Assembly (NCBI GenBank): GCA_963813485.1
Contig: CAWEZE010000029.1
Coordinates: 1 to 64,000 of the forward strand
Reading direction: 5' to 3'
DNA: 64,000 nt
Source of the DNA: DASQUK01 sp963813485
GTDB taxonomy: Bacteria; Actinomycetota; Acidimicrobiia; Acidimicrobiales; VFJN01
Shown: positions 45,363 through 53,085 of the stretch, one piece after another
Position numbering within the stretch: the stretch's first letter is position 1
How the letters are laid out: the number at the start of each line of letters is the position of its first letter
Position numbers and translations under genes: made by a program
Notes under the pieces: model-generated
The model's database searches: none
The model's input: the letters and a program-made list of their open reading frames with translations, nothing else
Told to the model about the DNA's origin: nothing

Positions 45363-47105
45363 ATGCCGAACCTGGCCGAGGTCCGAGCCCAGCTCACGGG
45401 GCCGGGAGGACCGTTCGAGGTCGTCACCGAGGACGTGCTGGGCCGTCTCATGCAGGTCTACAAGAACCGCATGAGGTCGCTGCGAGCGATCCCGGAGGCC
45501 GCGATCGGGCGGGGCGACGACACCTTCCTCGTCTACGGCGACCGTAGCTACGGCTTCCGCGACTTCGTCGAGCAGACCAACGGGCTGGCCCGCGCCCTCG
45601 CCGACCGGTGCGGCATCGGGCCGGGCGACCGCGTGGCGGTCCTCAGCCAGAACAACCCGGAGTGGTGCCTCACGTTCTGGGCCACGGTGTCGACGGGCGC
45701 CATCCTCGTGGGGCTCAACGGCTGGTGGAAGGCCGACGAGATCCTGTACGGCCTGCAGGACTCAGGGGCGAAGGTGCTGGTCGCCGACGCCAAGCGGTTC
45801 GAGCGCGTCTCGGACCGGCTGAGCGAGGCGCCGGACCTCACCCACGTGCTACTGATCGACGCCGGCCCCGACGACTTCCCCATGGCGGCGGCGTCGGGCG
45901 TGAAGCTGCAACGGTTCGACGAGCTGGACGTGGAGCCCTCCGACGGGTTCCCGGACATGCCCATCGCGGAGGATGACGCCGCGGTCATCTTCTACACGTC
46001 GGGCACCACCGGGAAGCCCAAGGGGGCCATATCGACGCACCGGTCGATGATCGCCAACCTGCAGAACACGCTGTTCTCCACCATGGCGGGGGCCATGGCC
46101 AACCCCGAGGCCGGGTCCGCGCTGGCGTCCAGCGGAGCGCCGACCGTGTCGCTGCTGACGTCGCCGCTGTTCCACGTGTCGGGCTGCCACTCCAACCTGG
46201 TCGTCGGCCTGCTGGCGGGCGTCAGGCTCGTGATCCCCGAGGGCCGGTTCGACCCCGTCCAAGTGCTGCGCCTCATCGCCGATCACCGCGTCACCGTGTG
46301 GGCCACGGTGCCCACGATGGTGTGGCGGGTGTGCGAGCACCCGGCCCGCGCCGACTACGACACGTCCAGCGTCACGACGGTGGCGTTCGGCGGTTCGCCG
46401 TCGGCCGACGAGCTGCAGCGCAAGGTGGCCGAGACGTTCCCCAACGTGCGTTCGACCTCGAACGCCTACGGGCTCACCGAGACATCGTCGGTGGCGACGG
46501 TCATCAGCGGTTCCGACGCCAAGCGAAAGCCGCACTCGGTGGGTCCGCCGGTGCCGACCGTGGAGCTGCGCATCATGGATGCCGGCGGCCGCGTGCTGGG
46601 CGTGGGCGAGACCGGCGAGGTGTGCGTCCGGGGCCCGATCCTGATGAAGGGCTACTGGAACAAGCCCGAGGCCACGGCCGAGGCCATCGACGGAGACGGG
46701 TTCCTCCACACCGGGGACATCGGCCACGTCGATGACGAGGGCTACCTCACCATCACCGACCGCAAGAAGGACATGATCATCCGCGGCGGCGAGAACATCT
46801 ACTGCGTCGAGATCGAGAACCGGCTCGTCGAACACCCCGCGATCGCCGACGCCGCGGTCATCGGTGTACCCCACCCCGAGCTGGGCGAAGAGGTCAAGGC
46901 CGTCGTGCAGGTGGAGCCCGGTACCGAGGGTGAGTCGCCGACCGCCGACGACGTCCGCCGCTGGGTCGCCGCCGAGTTGGCCGACTTCAAGGTGCCGGCC
47001 CACGTGGAGCTGCGCACCGAGCCGCTGCCCCGCAATGCCTCGGGCAAGCTGCTCAAGAACGTGCTGCGGGGCGAGGGCGAGGTCAGCTTCGTCGAGACGA
47101 TGTGA
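45363..47105 (+). CDS. acyl-CoA synthetase (class I adenylate-forming)
   Basis: 580-residue AMP-dependent ligase. Motifs: VIFYTSGTTGKPKGAISTH, VAFGGSPSADELQ, YGLTETSSVATVI, MKGYWNKPEATAEAI, LHTGDIGHVDDEGYL, DRKKDMIIRGGENIYCVEIE and ASGKLLKNVL (catalytic Lys). It resembles long-chain or aryl-CoA ligases; the substrate is unclear. Two ATGs are possible: 45357 directly touches the GAGGGGG motif, so 45363, six bases further, is the better start. Confidence 0.88.
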   Translation: MPNLAEVRAQLTGPGGPFEVVTEDVLGRLMQVYKNRMRSLRAIPEAAIGRGDDTFLVYGDRSYGFRDFVEQTNGLARALADRCGIGPGDRVAVLSQNNPEWCLTFWATVSTGAILVGLNGWWKADEILYGLQDSGAKVLVADAKRFERVSDRLSEAPDLTHVLLIDAGPDDFPMAAASGVKLQRFDELDVEPSDGFPDMPIAEDDAAVIFYTSGTTGKPKGAISTHRSMIANLQNTLFSTMAGAMANPEAGSALASSGAPTVSLLTSPLFHVSGCHSNLVVGLLAGVRLVIPEGRFDPVQVLRLIADHRVTVWATVPTMVWRVCEHPARADYDTSSVTTVAFGGSPSADELQRKVAETFPNVRSTSNAYGLTETSSVATVISGSDAKRKPHSVGPPVPTVELRIMDAGGRVLGVGETGEVCVRGPILMKGYWNKPEATAEAIDGDGFLHTGDIGHVDDEGYLTITDRKKDMIIRGGENIYCVEIENRLVEHPAIADAAVIGVPHPELGEEVKAVVQVEPGTEGESPTADDVRRWVAAELADFKVPAHVELRTEPLPRNASGKLLKNVLRGEGEVSFVETM

Positions 47106-47201
47106 GCCCGGCTCGTACTGACCGACCACCGTTCCCAACCGCCGCAAGCCGTCACATCCGAACGCCGGAACCGTCGCCGTGGTGCTAGGACACACTGCCT
47201 C

Positions 47202-48290
47202 ATGACAGATTCCGCTCCCCGCCTGGGCTCCCTGGTCCCCCTCCCCCCGCAACCTGCGGGCGTGCCGTGGCCAACCGACGGCTGGCCCAGCGCTGATGCC
47301 CCGGCCGCCACGGCCGGCCGGCTGTCGGCGCTGCTCGACGAGATCACGGGCGACACCGCCCGATTCGGCACCACCTACGCCGTCGCCGTCGTCCAGGGCG
47401 GGACGCTGCTCGCCGAGCGCTACGGCAACGAGCTCGAGCACTGGGACGGCCCCAACGAGCCGGTCGGCCCCACCACCCAGCTGCTGTCGTGGTCGATGGC
47501 GAAGTCGGTCCTCCACGCGGCCGTGGGCGTCCTGGTGGGTGAGGGACGGCTGACGGTCGACGGTCCCGCGCCGGTCCCCGAGTGGGCCGACGCGGCCGAT
47601 CCCCGCCACGCCATCACCCTGGACAACCTGCTCACCATCCGCGACGGCCTCGACTTTGCCGAGGACTACGAGGACATCGAGAGCTCGGACGTCATTCGCA
47701 TGCTGTTCGGCGACGCCCAGGACGACATGGCCCACTTCGCCGCCGACCACCCGCTCGCCCATGAGCCGGGCACTGTCTTCAACTACTCGTCCGGCACCTC
47801 GCTCATCGTGTCGGGCATCGTGGCCCGGACGGTCGGGGCCGGCGCCCCGTACGAGCAGTTCCTGCGCGACTGCCTGTTCGAGCCGATGGGCATGCGATCG
47901 ACCCGAGCCCGCTTCGACGCGGCCGGCACGTTCGTGGGCTCGTCGTTCCTGTACGCCACCGCGCAGGACTTTCTGCGCTTCGGGTTGCTGTACCTGCGCG
48001 ACGGCGTGTGGGACGGCCGGCGGCTGCTACCGGAGGGCTGGGTCGACCATGGGCGCCGGGCCCGGTCCCGCGACGAGGAGGGCGACCGCTGGCACGGCGC
48101 CCACTGGTGGTCTGTCGGCGACGAGCTCGGGACCTTCACCGCCAACGGCTACGAGGGCCAGTCACTCATGATCTGCCCGCCGCTGGACCTGATCGTGGTG
48201 CGGCTCGGCAAGTCGCCGGACGACACTCACGACCCCGAGCTGCGGGCTTGGCGGGCCCGAATGGTCGAAGCGTTCCGCGCCGGCTCCTAG
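47202..48290 (+). CDS. beta-lactamase-fold serine hydrolase
   Basis: 362-residue class C beta-lactamase/esterase-type protein. The SxxK motif is SMAK (nucleophile Ser) near residue 98, and the second motif is NYSSGTS near 205; a C-terminal GYEGQSLMICPP segment stands where the HxG-type third motif would be. No signal peptide is seen, so it is probably a cytoplasmic esterase or peptidase rather than an antibiotic-resistance enzyme. A 14-bp stretch at its 3' end is repeated 99 bases downstream. Confidence 0.83.
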   Translation: MTDSAPRLGSLVPLPPQPAGVPWPTDGWPSADAPAATAGRLSALLDEITGDTARFGTTYAVAVVQGGTLLAERYGNELEHWDGPNEPVGPTTQLLSWSMAKSVLHAAVGVLVGEGRLTVDGPAPVPEWADAADPRHAITLDNLLTIRDGLDFAEDYEDIESSDVIRMLFGDAQDDMAHFAADHPLAHEPGTVFNYSSGTSLIVSGIVARTVGAGAPYEQFLRDCLFEPMGMRSTRARFDAAGTFVGSSFLYATAQDFLRFGLLYLRDGVWDGRRLLPEGWVDHGRRARSRDEEGDRWHGAHWWSVGDELGTFTANGYEGQSLMICPPLDLIVVRLGKSPDDTHDPELRAWRARMVEAFRAGS

Positions 48291-48389
48291 AGGCTGCGCC
48301 GGGTCGCAGCCGGGGCCCGAGCGGCCCGCTGCGAAGCAGCATGAGCGGGAAAACGCGTAGAGCCGGCGCCTCCTGGCGCCGGCTCCTAG
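48277..48389. repeat. 99-bp unit bounded by a 14-bp direct repeat, with two hairpins
   Basis: GCGCCGGCTCCTAG occurs at 48277-48290 (ending on the hydrolase stop codon) and at 48376-48389. Between them lie the 34-bp hairpin unit (48316-48349) related to 22110-22143, and a perfect hairpin AGCCGGCGCC-TCCT-GGCGCCGGCT (48361-48384). It may be an inserted palindromic element with target duplication, and also a terminator. Confidence 0.6.
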
Positions 48390-48392
48390 CCT
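48387..48392 (+). promoter_or_regulatory. -10 hexamer TAGCCT
   Basis: TAGCCT seven bases before ATG 48400, the leaderless arrangement seen elsewhere in the window. It overlaps the second 14-bp direct repeat. Confidence 0.45.
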
Positions 48393-48399
48393 CGGTTCC

Positions 48400-48834
48400 A
48401 TGCCCTACGCACGCATGGACGAGGCAGAGTGGCGAGCATTCCTGCGGTCGCCGGCCCGCCCGGGGGTCCTTGCCACCGCCCGCAGGGATGCGCGGCCGCA
48501 CGCGGCACCCGTCTGGTACGACCTCGACGACGACGGCACGATCGTCTTCACCACCGGCGCCGACACCGTGAAGGGCCGCACCATCCGCCGCACGGGGAAG
48601 GTGGTGCTGTGCGTGCAGGACGACCGGCCCCCGTTCTCGTTCGTGGTCATCGACGGCGACGCCACCTGGAGCGAGGACCTCGATCAGCTCCGCTACTGGG
48701 CCGCCCGCCTGGGCGGCCGCTACATGGGCCCAGACCGGGCCGAGGAGTACGGCGCCCGCAACGCCGTACCCGGCGAGCTCCTCATCCGGGTGACGCCCAC
48801 GCACGTAGTGGCCGTGCGCGACATCGCGGACTGA
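48400..48834 (+). CDS. PPOX-class (F420- or FMN-binding) split-barrel protein
   Basis: 144-residue pyridoxamine-phosphate-oxidase-like split barrel: RPGVLATARRDARPHAAPVWY, GTIVFTTGADTVKGRTIRRTGKVVLCV and PFSFVVIDGDATW. In actinobacteria this family (TIGR03618-like) mostly binds F420 and reduces small substrates; the reaction is unknown. It converges on ilvC with a three-base gap. Confidence 0.85.
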   Translation: MPYARMDEAEWRAFLRSPARPGVLATARRDARPHAAPVWYDLDDDGTIVFTTGADTVKGRTIRRTGKVVLCVQDDRPPFSFVVIDGDATWSEDLDQLRYWAARLGGRYMGPDRAEEYGARNAVPGELLIRVTPTHVVAVRDIAD

Positions 48835-48837
48835 GGG

Positions 48838-49866
48838 TCAGGCGCCGCCGGACGCGTCCTCGAACCGCTGCTTCCCCGCCGAGATCCAGGGCATCATCCC
48901 CCGGAGCTCGGCACCCACCTTCTCGATCGGGTGGTCCCGGCCGGCCTGGCGGAGCGCCGAGAAGTTGGGGCGGCCCGACTCGGACTCGGCGATCCACTCC
49001 TCGGCGAAGCTGCCCGTCTGGATCTCGTCGAGGATGGCGCGCATCTCGGCCCGCACCGCGTCGTTGATCACCCGGGGCCCGCGCGTGAGGTCGCCGTACT
49101 CGGCGGTGTCGCTCACCGAGTAGCGCATGCCGGCGATGCCCTGTTCGTACATGAGGTCGACGATGAGCTTCAGCTCGTGGAGGCACTCGAAGTACGCGGA
49201 CTCGGGCTGGTAGCCGGCCTCCACCAGCGTCTCGAAGCCGGCCTGCACGAGAGCGGTGAGCCCGCCGCACAGCACCACCTGCTCGCCGAACAGGTCGGTC
49301 TCGGTCTCCTCCTCGAACGTGGTCTCGAGCACGCCGGCACGGGCGCCGCCGATGGCGTCGGCGTAGGCCAAAGCCAGGCCGTGGGCATGGCCGGAGGCGT
49401 CCTGTGCGACCGCGATCAGGCAGGGCACGCCGCCGCCCTCGGTGTAGGTGCGGCGTACCAGGTGGCCGGGGCCCTTGGGGGCGACCAGGGCGACGTCGAC
49501 GCCTGCCGGCGCCTCCACCTGGCCGAAGCGCACGCTGAACCCGTGGGCCACGAACAGCGCGTCGCCGTCGGCGAGGTGGGGGGCGATGTGCTCGGTGAAG
49601 ATCGCCTTGTGCTCGGTATCGGGACCCAGGAGCATCACCACGTCGGACTCGGCTACCGCATCGGCGATCGAGCGGACGGTGAGCCCGGCCGCCTCGGCCT
49701 TGGCCTTCGACGACGAGCCGTCGCGCAGGCCGACGCGCACGTCGATGCCCGAATCCTTGAGGTTGAGGGCATGGGCATGGCCCTGCGAGCCGTAGCCGAT
49801 CACCGCCACCCTGCGGTCGGCGATCAGTGACCGGTCGGCGTCCTTCTCGTAGTACACGTTGGCCAT
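48838..49866 (-). CDS. ilvC: ketol-acid reductoisomerase (class I)
   Basis: 342-residue IlvC, second common step of valine/isoleucine synthesis, NADPH- and Mg-dependent. Start VYYEKDADRSLIADRRVAVIGYGSQGHAHALNL (Rossmann), APKGPGHLVRRTY, and the metal-binding segments TDLFGEQVVLCGG and EYGDLTRGPRVI. It is the last gene of ilvB-ilvN-ilvC; a 90-bp spacer separates it from ilvN. ATG 49866 follows GAAAGAGGAA. Confidence 0.96.
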   Translation of the reverse strand: MANVYYEKDADRSLIADRRVAVIGYGSQGHAHALNLKDSGIDVRVGLRDGSSSKAKAEAAGLTVRSIADAVAESDVVMLLGPDTEHKAIFTEHIAPHLADGDALFVAHGFSVRFGQVEAPAGVDVALVAPKGPGHLVRRTYTEGGGVPCLIAVAQDASGHAHGLALAYADAIGGARAGVLETTFEEETETDLFGEQVVLCGGLTALVQAGFETLVEAGYQPESAYFECLHELKLIVDLMYEQGIAGMRYSVSDTAEYGDLTRGPRVINDAVRAEMRAILDEIQTGSFAEEWIAESESGRPNFSALRQAGRDHPIEKVGAELRGMMPWISAGKQRFEDASGGA

Positions 49867-49956
49867 CGGGGGTTCCTCTTTCGGATCAAGGTCGTTCTGT
49901 CAGGCCTGCGGTCCAATGCGGTACGTGAGATCTGACAGCAGCGTTGGGATCAAGGA

Positions 49957-50505
49957 TCATGCGGTGCGGCGCACCGGGCGGAGGTTGGGGGCGAGGTGCT
50001 CCAGCTTGGGCAGCGCCACGCGGCCGGTCCGCTGCAGCTCGACGATGCCGTACGGGCGCAGCAGGTCCTCGAGGTCGTCGAGACGGCCGGGCTCACCGTC
50101 GAGGCTGACCGTCAACTCGTCGTGGCCCACGTCGACGATGCGGCCGTCGAACAGCCCGACCAGCTCGATCACCTGGCTGCGGCCGGTGGCGTCGGACCGC
50201 ACGGTGGCGAGCATGAGTTCGCGCTCGACCGAGTCGCGGGGGTCGAGCTCCGAGATCTTGACGACGTTGATGAGCTTGAACAGCTGCTTGGTGATCTGCT
50301 CCAGCGACGCGGACTCGACATCGACGACGATCGTGATGCGGCTGAAGCGCTCGTCGTCGGTGGGCGCCACCGCCAGCGAGTAGATGTTGTAGCCCCGGCG
50401 GGCGAACAGGCCCGAGACCCGGGCCAGCACGCCGGCCTTGTTCTCCACCAGCACCACCAGGGTGTGGTGGCGGAAGTCGGCGCCGGGTAGCGACGGCGAA
50501 GCCAT
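49957..50505 (-). CDS. ilvN: acetolactate synthase, regulatory subunit
   Basis: 182-residue subunit with an N-terminal ACT domain (HTLVVLVENKAGVLARVSGLF and RRGYNIYSLAVAPTDDERFSR), which binds valine for feedback control, and a C-terminal ALS-type domain (RSQVIELVGLFDGRIVDVGH). It abuts ilvB with no gap. Confidence 0.95.
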   Translation of the reverse strand: MASPSLPGADFRHHTLVVLVENKAGVLARVSGLFARRGYNIYSLAVAPTDDERFSRITIVVDVESASLEQITKQLFKLINVVKISELDPRDSVERELMLATVRSDATGRSQVIELVGLFDGRIVDVGHDELTVSLDGEPGRLDDLEDLLRPYGIVELQRTGRVALPKLEHLAPNLRPVRRTA

Positions 50506-52260
50506 TTAGCGCCCTCCTTCGCCCTGCGACGGGTCGACGATGATGTCGTCGTTGGACTTGCCGGCCGGGACCATCGGATACACCTTCTCGCGGCTGTCGG
50601 TGCGGAAATCGATCACCACCGGCCGGTCGTCGATCTCGTTGGCCTTCTGGATGGCGGCGTCGACCTCCTCCGGCGACTCGACGCGCATGCCCACGCAGCC
50701 CATGGCCTCGGCCCACAGCTTGTAGTCCGGTAGGTCGGGCGACAGGTACACCTCGCTGTAGCGCTCGTCGTAGAACATCTCCTGCCACTGGCGGACCATG
50801 CCCAGGTACGCGTTGTTGAGGATCGCAACCTTGATCGGGATGCGCTCGGCGGTCGCCGTCACCAGCTCCTGGGCGGTCATCTGGAAGCAGCCGTCGCCAT
50901 CCACGGCCCACACCGTGCGGTCGGGCCGGCCGACCTTGGCACCGATCGCCGCCGGCACCGCGAAGCCCATCGTGCCGAGCCCGCCGGAGTTGACCCACGT
51001 GTAGGGGTGGTTGAAGCGCCAATACTGGCTGGTCCACATCTGGTGCTGGCCGACGCCGGCGGCGACGATCGCGTCGTCGGGCGTGTTGTCGCGCAGCCGC
51101 TCCAGCACGAACTGGGGCTTTAGCGCCTCGCCCGGCTCCGACTGCTGGTAGGTGAGCGGGTAGGTCTCCCGCCAGCCCGAGATCGTCTGCTTCCAGGCCG
51201 AGCGGTCGAGGAACGCCGCCCCGCCGTCGAGCAGGCCGCGCACCGCCACCAGCAGCTCCTCGATGACCAGCCGGCAGTCCCCCACGATGGGGACGTCAGG
51301 GCGGCGCACCTTGCCGAGCTCGGCCGGGTCGACGTCGACGTGGATCACCTTGGCGCCGGGGGCGAATCCGTCGACCTTGCCGGTCACGCGGTCGTCGAAC
51401 CGACTGCCGAGGGCGATCAGCAGGTCGCTCTGCTGCATCGACGTGACCGCCGTGTAGTTGCCGTGCATGCCCGGCATGCCGAGGCACAGCGGGTGGTCGT
51501 CGGGGAAGGCACCCCGGGCCATGAGCGTGGTCACCACATGGATGTCGCACAGCTCGGCGAGCTCCCGGAGCGCCTCGGCGGCACGGGCCTTGAGGATGCC
51601 ACCGCCCGCGTAGATGACGGGCCGGGTGGCCTCGAGGATCAGCTCGGCCGCCTGGCGGATCATCTTCGGATGGCCCTTGGTGGTCGGCCGGTAACCGGGC
51701 AGGCTCGCCACCACGTCGTCGTCGCTGGGCCAGTACCACTCCATGGCCGAGCGGGGGTTCTGGGGGTCGACGATGTCCTTGGGGACGTCGATGAGCACCG
51801 GGCCGGGGCGCCCGGTGGTGGCGAGGTGGAAGGCCTGCCGGACCATGAGCGGGATGTCCTGCGCCTGTGTGATCAGCTCGTTGTGCTTGGTCACCGAGCG
51901 GGTGATGCCGACCGTGTCGCACTCCTGGAAGGCGTCTGTGCCGATCGCGGCGAACGGCACCTGGCCGGTGATGCACACCATGGGGACCGAGTCCATGTAG
52001 GCGTCGCACAGCGGGGTGACGACGTTGGTCGCCGCCGGCCCCGAGGTCACCATGCACACGCCCGGCCGCCCCGTGGCATGGGCGAAGCCCTCGGCCATGT
52101 GTCCCGCGCCCTGCTCGTGGCGCACGAGGATGTGGCGGATCGGACTGTCGATGATCGGGTCGTAGACCGGGAGGATTGCGCCGCCCGGCAGGCCGAACAT
52201 GACTTCGACGCCCTCCATCTCGAGGGCCTTGATCAACGCTTGTCCGCCGTTGAGCTGCAT
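50506..52260 (-). CDS. ilvB: acetolactate synthase, catalytic subunit
   Basis: 584-residue ThDP enzyme making acetolactate or acetohydroxybutyrate. The ThDP-activating Glu is in ILVRHEQGAGHMAEGFA; FAD/ThDP segments GMPGMHGNYTAV and the C-terminal GDGCFQMTAQELVTA, with ThDP-Mg motif continuing to NNAYLGMVRQWQ, are present. ATG 52260 follows CAGGAG. It is the first gene of ilvBNC and is preceded by a leader peptide and attenuator. Confidence 0.95.
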   Translation of the reverse strand: MQLNGGQALIKALEMEGVEVMFGLPGGAILPVYDPIIDSPIRHILVRHEQGAGHMAEGFAHATGRPGVCMVTSGPAATNVVTPLCDAYMDSVPMVCITGQVPFAAIGTDAFQECDTVGITRSVTKHNELITQAQDIPLMVRQAFHLATTGRPGPVLIDVPKDIVDPQNPRSAMEWYWPSDDDVVASLPGYRPTTKGHPKMIRQAAELILEATRPVIYAGGGILKARAAEALRELAELCDIHVVTTLMARGAFPDDHPLCLGMPGMHGNYTAVTSMQQSDLLIALGSRFDDRVTGKVDGFAPGAKVIHVDVDPAELGKVRRPDVPIVGDCRLVIEELLVAVRGLLDGGAAFLDRSAWKQTISGWRETYPLTYQQSEPGEALKPQFVLERLRDNTPDDAIVAAGVGQHQMWTSQYWRFNHPYTWVNSGGLGTMGFAVPAAIGAKVGRPDRTVWAVDGDGCFQMTAQELVTATAERIPIKVAILNNAYLGMVRQWQEMFYDERYSEVYLSPDLPDYKLWAEAMGCVGMRVESPEEVDAAIQKANEIDDRPVVIDFRTDSREKVYPMVPAGKSNDDIIVDPSQGEGGR

Positions 52261-52304
52261 GGCGGTGTGCTCCTGTCCGGGGTGGCGAGTGGTTGGCGGA
52301 GGTC

Positions 52305-52372
52305 GACGAAAACTGAAACGACCTCCCGGTGGGAGGTCGTGAGAGCGCACGCGGGTTGGGCCGGCGTGCGCT
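52305..52372 (-). promoter_or_regulatory. transcription attenuator of ilvBNC
   Basis: On the minus-strand RNA a 9-bp hairpin (52344-52372; AGCGCACGC/GCGTGCGCT) covers the leader stop codon. A second, perfect 10-bp hairpin (52318-52340; ACGACCTCCC/GGGAGGTCGT, 3-base loop) is followed by TTTCAGTTTTCG. This is a clear intrinsic terminator 45 bases before the ilvB start. Confidence 0.82.
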
Positions 52373-52406
52373 ACGTGAGAATTACGAGGAGGCGGTACGC
52401 GTGCAT
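52371..52406 (-). CDS. ilvBNC leader peptide (MHAYRLLVILT)
   Basis: Eleven codons from ATG 52406 to TAG: MHAYRLLVILT. The block Leu-Leu-Val-Ile-Leu is read from CTC CTC GTA ATT CTC; GTA and ATT are uncommon in this genome. It would sense all three branched-chain amino acids. The stop codon lies in the first hairpin of the attenuator. Confidence 0.8.
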   Translation of the reverse strand: MHAYRLLVILT

Positions 52407-52478
52407 CAGCGGGTCAGCTTCGCACGGGGCACAGATCCAGGGCAAGGCGGATCACCGACGCCCACCGGCACCGCGGCG

Positions 52479-53063
52479 CTAGGCGGGATCGCGGACCTCC
52501 TCGTCGGCACCCACCAGGCGGGTCGTCGGCGTCGTCGAGACCTCCCCGTGGGCCGCGAGCTCGCGGAGGGCCGCCACGGGATCGGGGTCACCGAACAGCT
52601 CCAGGTCGGCGTAGTCGGGGTCTCGCCCCGTGGCGTCGACCACCCACCAGGACGCCTCGAGCGCGATCCCGTCGGGGTCGGTGAAGTAGATCGAGCGCAT
52701 GATCTGATGGTCGACCACCTCGGTTACCTCGCAACCGTGCTCCTTCAGCCGGCGCTGCAGTGCCTCGAGGGCGTGCTCGTCGGGCACGTTGAAGGACAGG
52801 TGGTCGAACTGAACGGCGCGCCGGTCGGGCACGCCCGCAGGCTTGGCGAACGGCTCGATCTCGGCGTCCCGATACTCGAAGAAGGCGACGGTCAGCTCGG
52901 GCCCGAACTCGAAGAAGTAGTGCCGGAACGCGGGCGTGCCGATCGTGGCGACGAGCTTGGCGCCGAGCACGCCCTGGTAGAAGCGAACCGTCCGGTCCAT
53001 GTCGGTCGTGATGAGGGCGAGGTGGTTGATCCCCCGCCACCGGGGCTGCTCGGTCGACGCCAT
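52479..53063 (-). CDS. VOC-superfamily (glyoxalase/dioxygenase-like) protein
   Basis: 194-residue protein with a paired beta-alpha-beta-beta-beta metal fold: GINHLALITTDMDRTVRFYQGVLGAKLV, VQFDHLSFNVPDE and RSIYFTDPDGIALEASWW; His in NHLAL and DHLSF and the late Glu in ALEAS are the likely metal ligands. The reaction is unknown. TAGCCT (53071-53076) lies seven bases before ATG 53063. It sits between ilvD and ilvB but has its own promoter. Confidence 0.87.
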   Translation of the reverse strand: MASTEQPRWRGINHLALITTDMDRTVRFYQGVLGAKLVATIGTPAFRHYFFEFGPELTVAFFEYRDAEIEPFAKPAGVPDRRAVQFDHLSFNVPDEHALEALQRRLKEHGCEVTEVVDHQIMRSIYFTDPDGIALEASWWVVDATGRDPDYADLELFGDPDPVAALRELAAHGEVSTTPTTRLVGADEEVRDPA

Positions 53064-53085
53064 GTCCTACAGGCTAGGACCGGCG

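Noticed and set aside
47202..48290. Beta-lactamase resistance gene
   Set aside because: It has the fold and SxxK motif but no signal peptide and no clear third motif; an esterase/peptidase is more likely.
52305..52406. T-box riboswitch as explanation for the ilv/leu leaders
   Set aside because: No T-box consensus or specifier stem is seen; the leader peptides with stacked cognate codons explain the terminators better.
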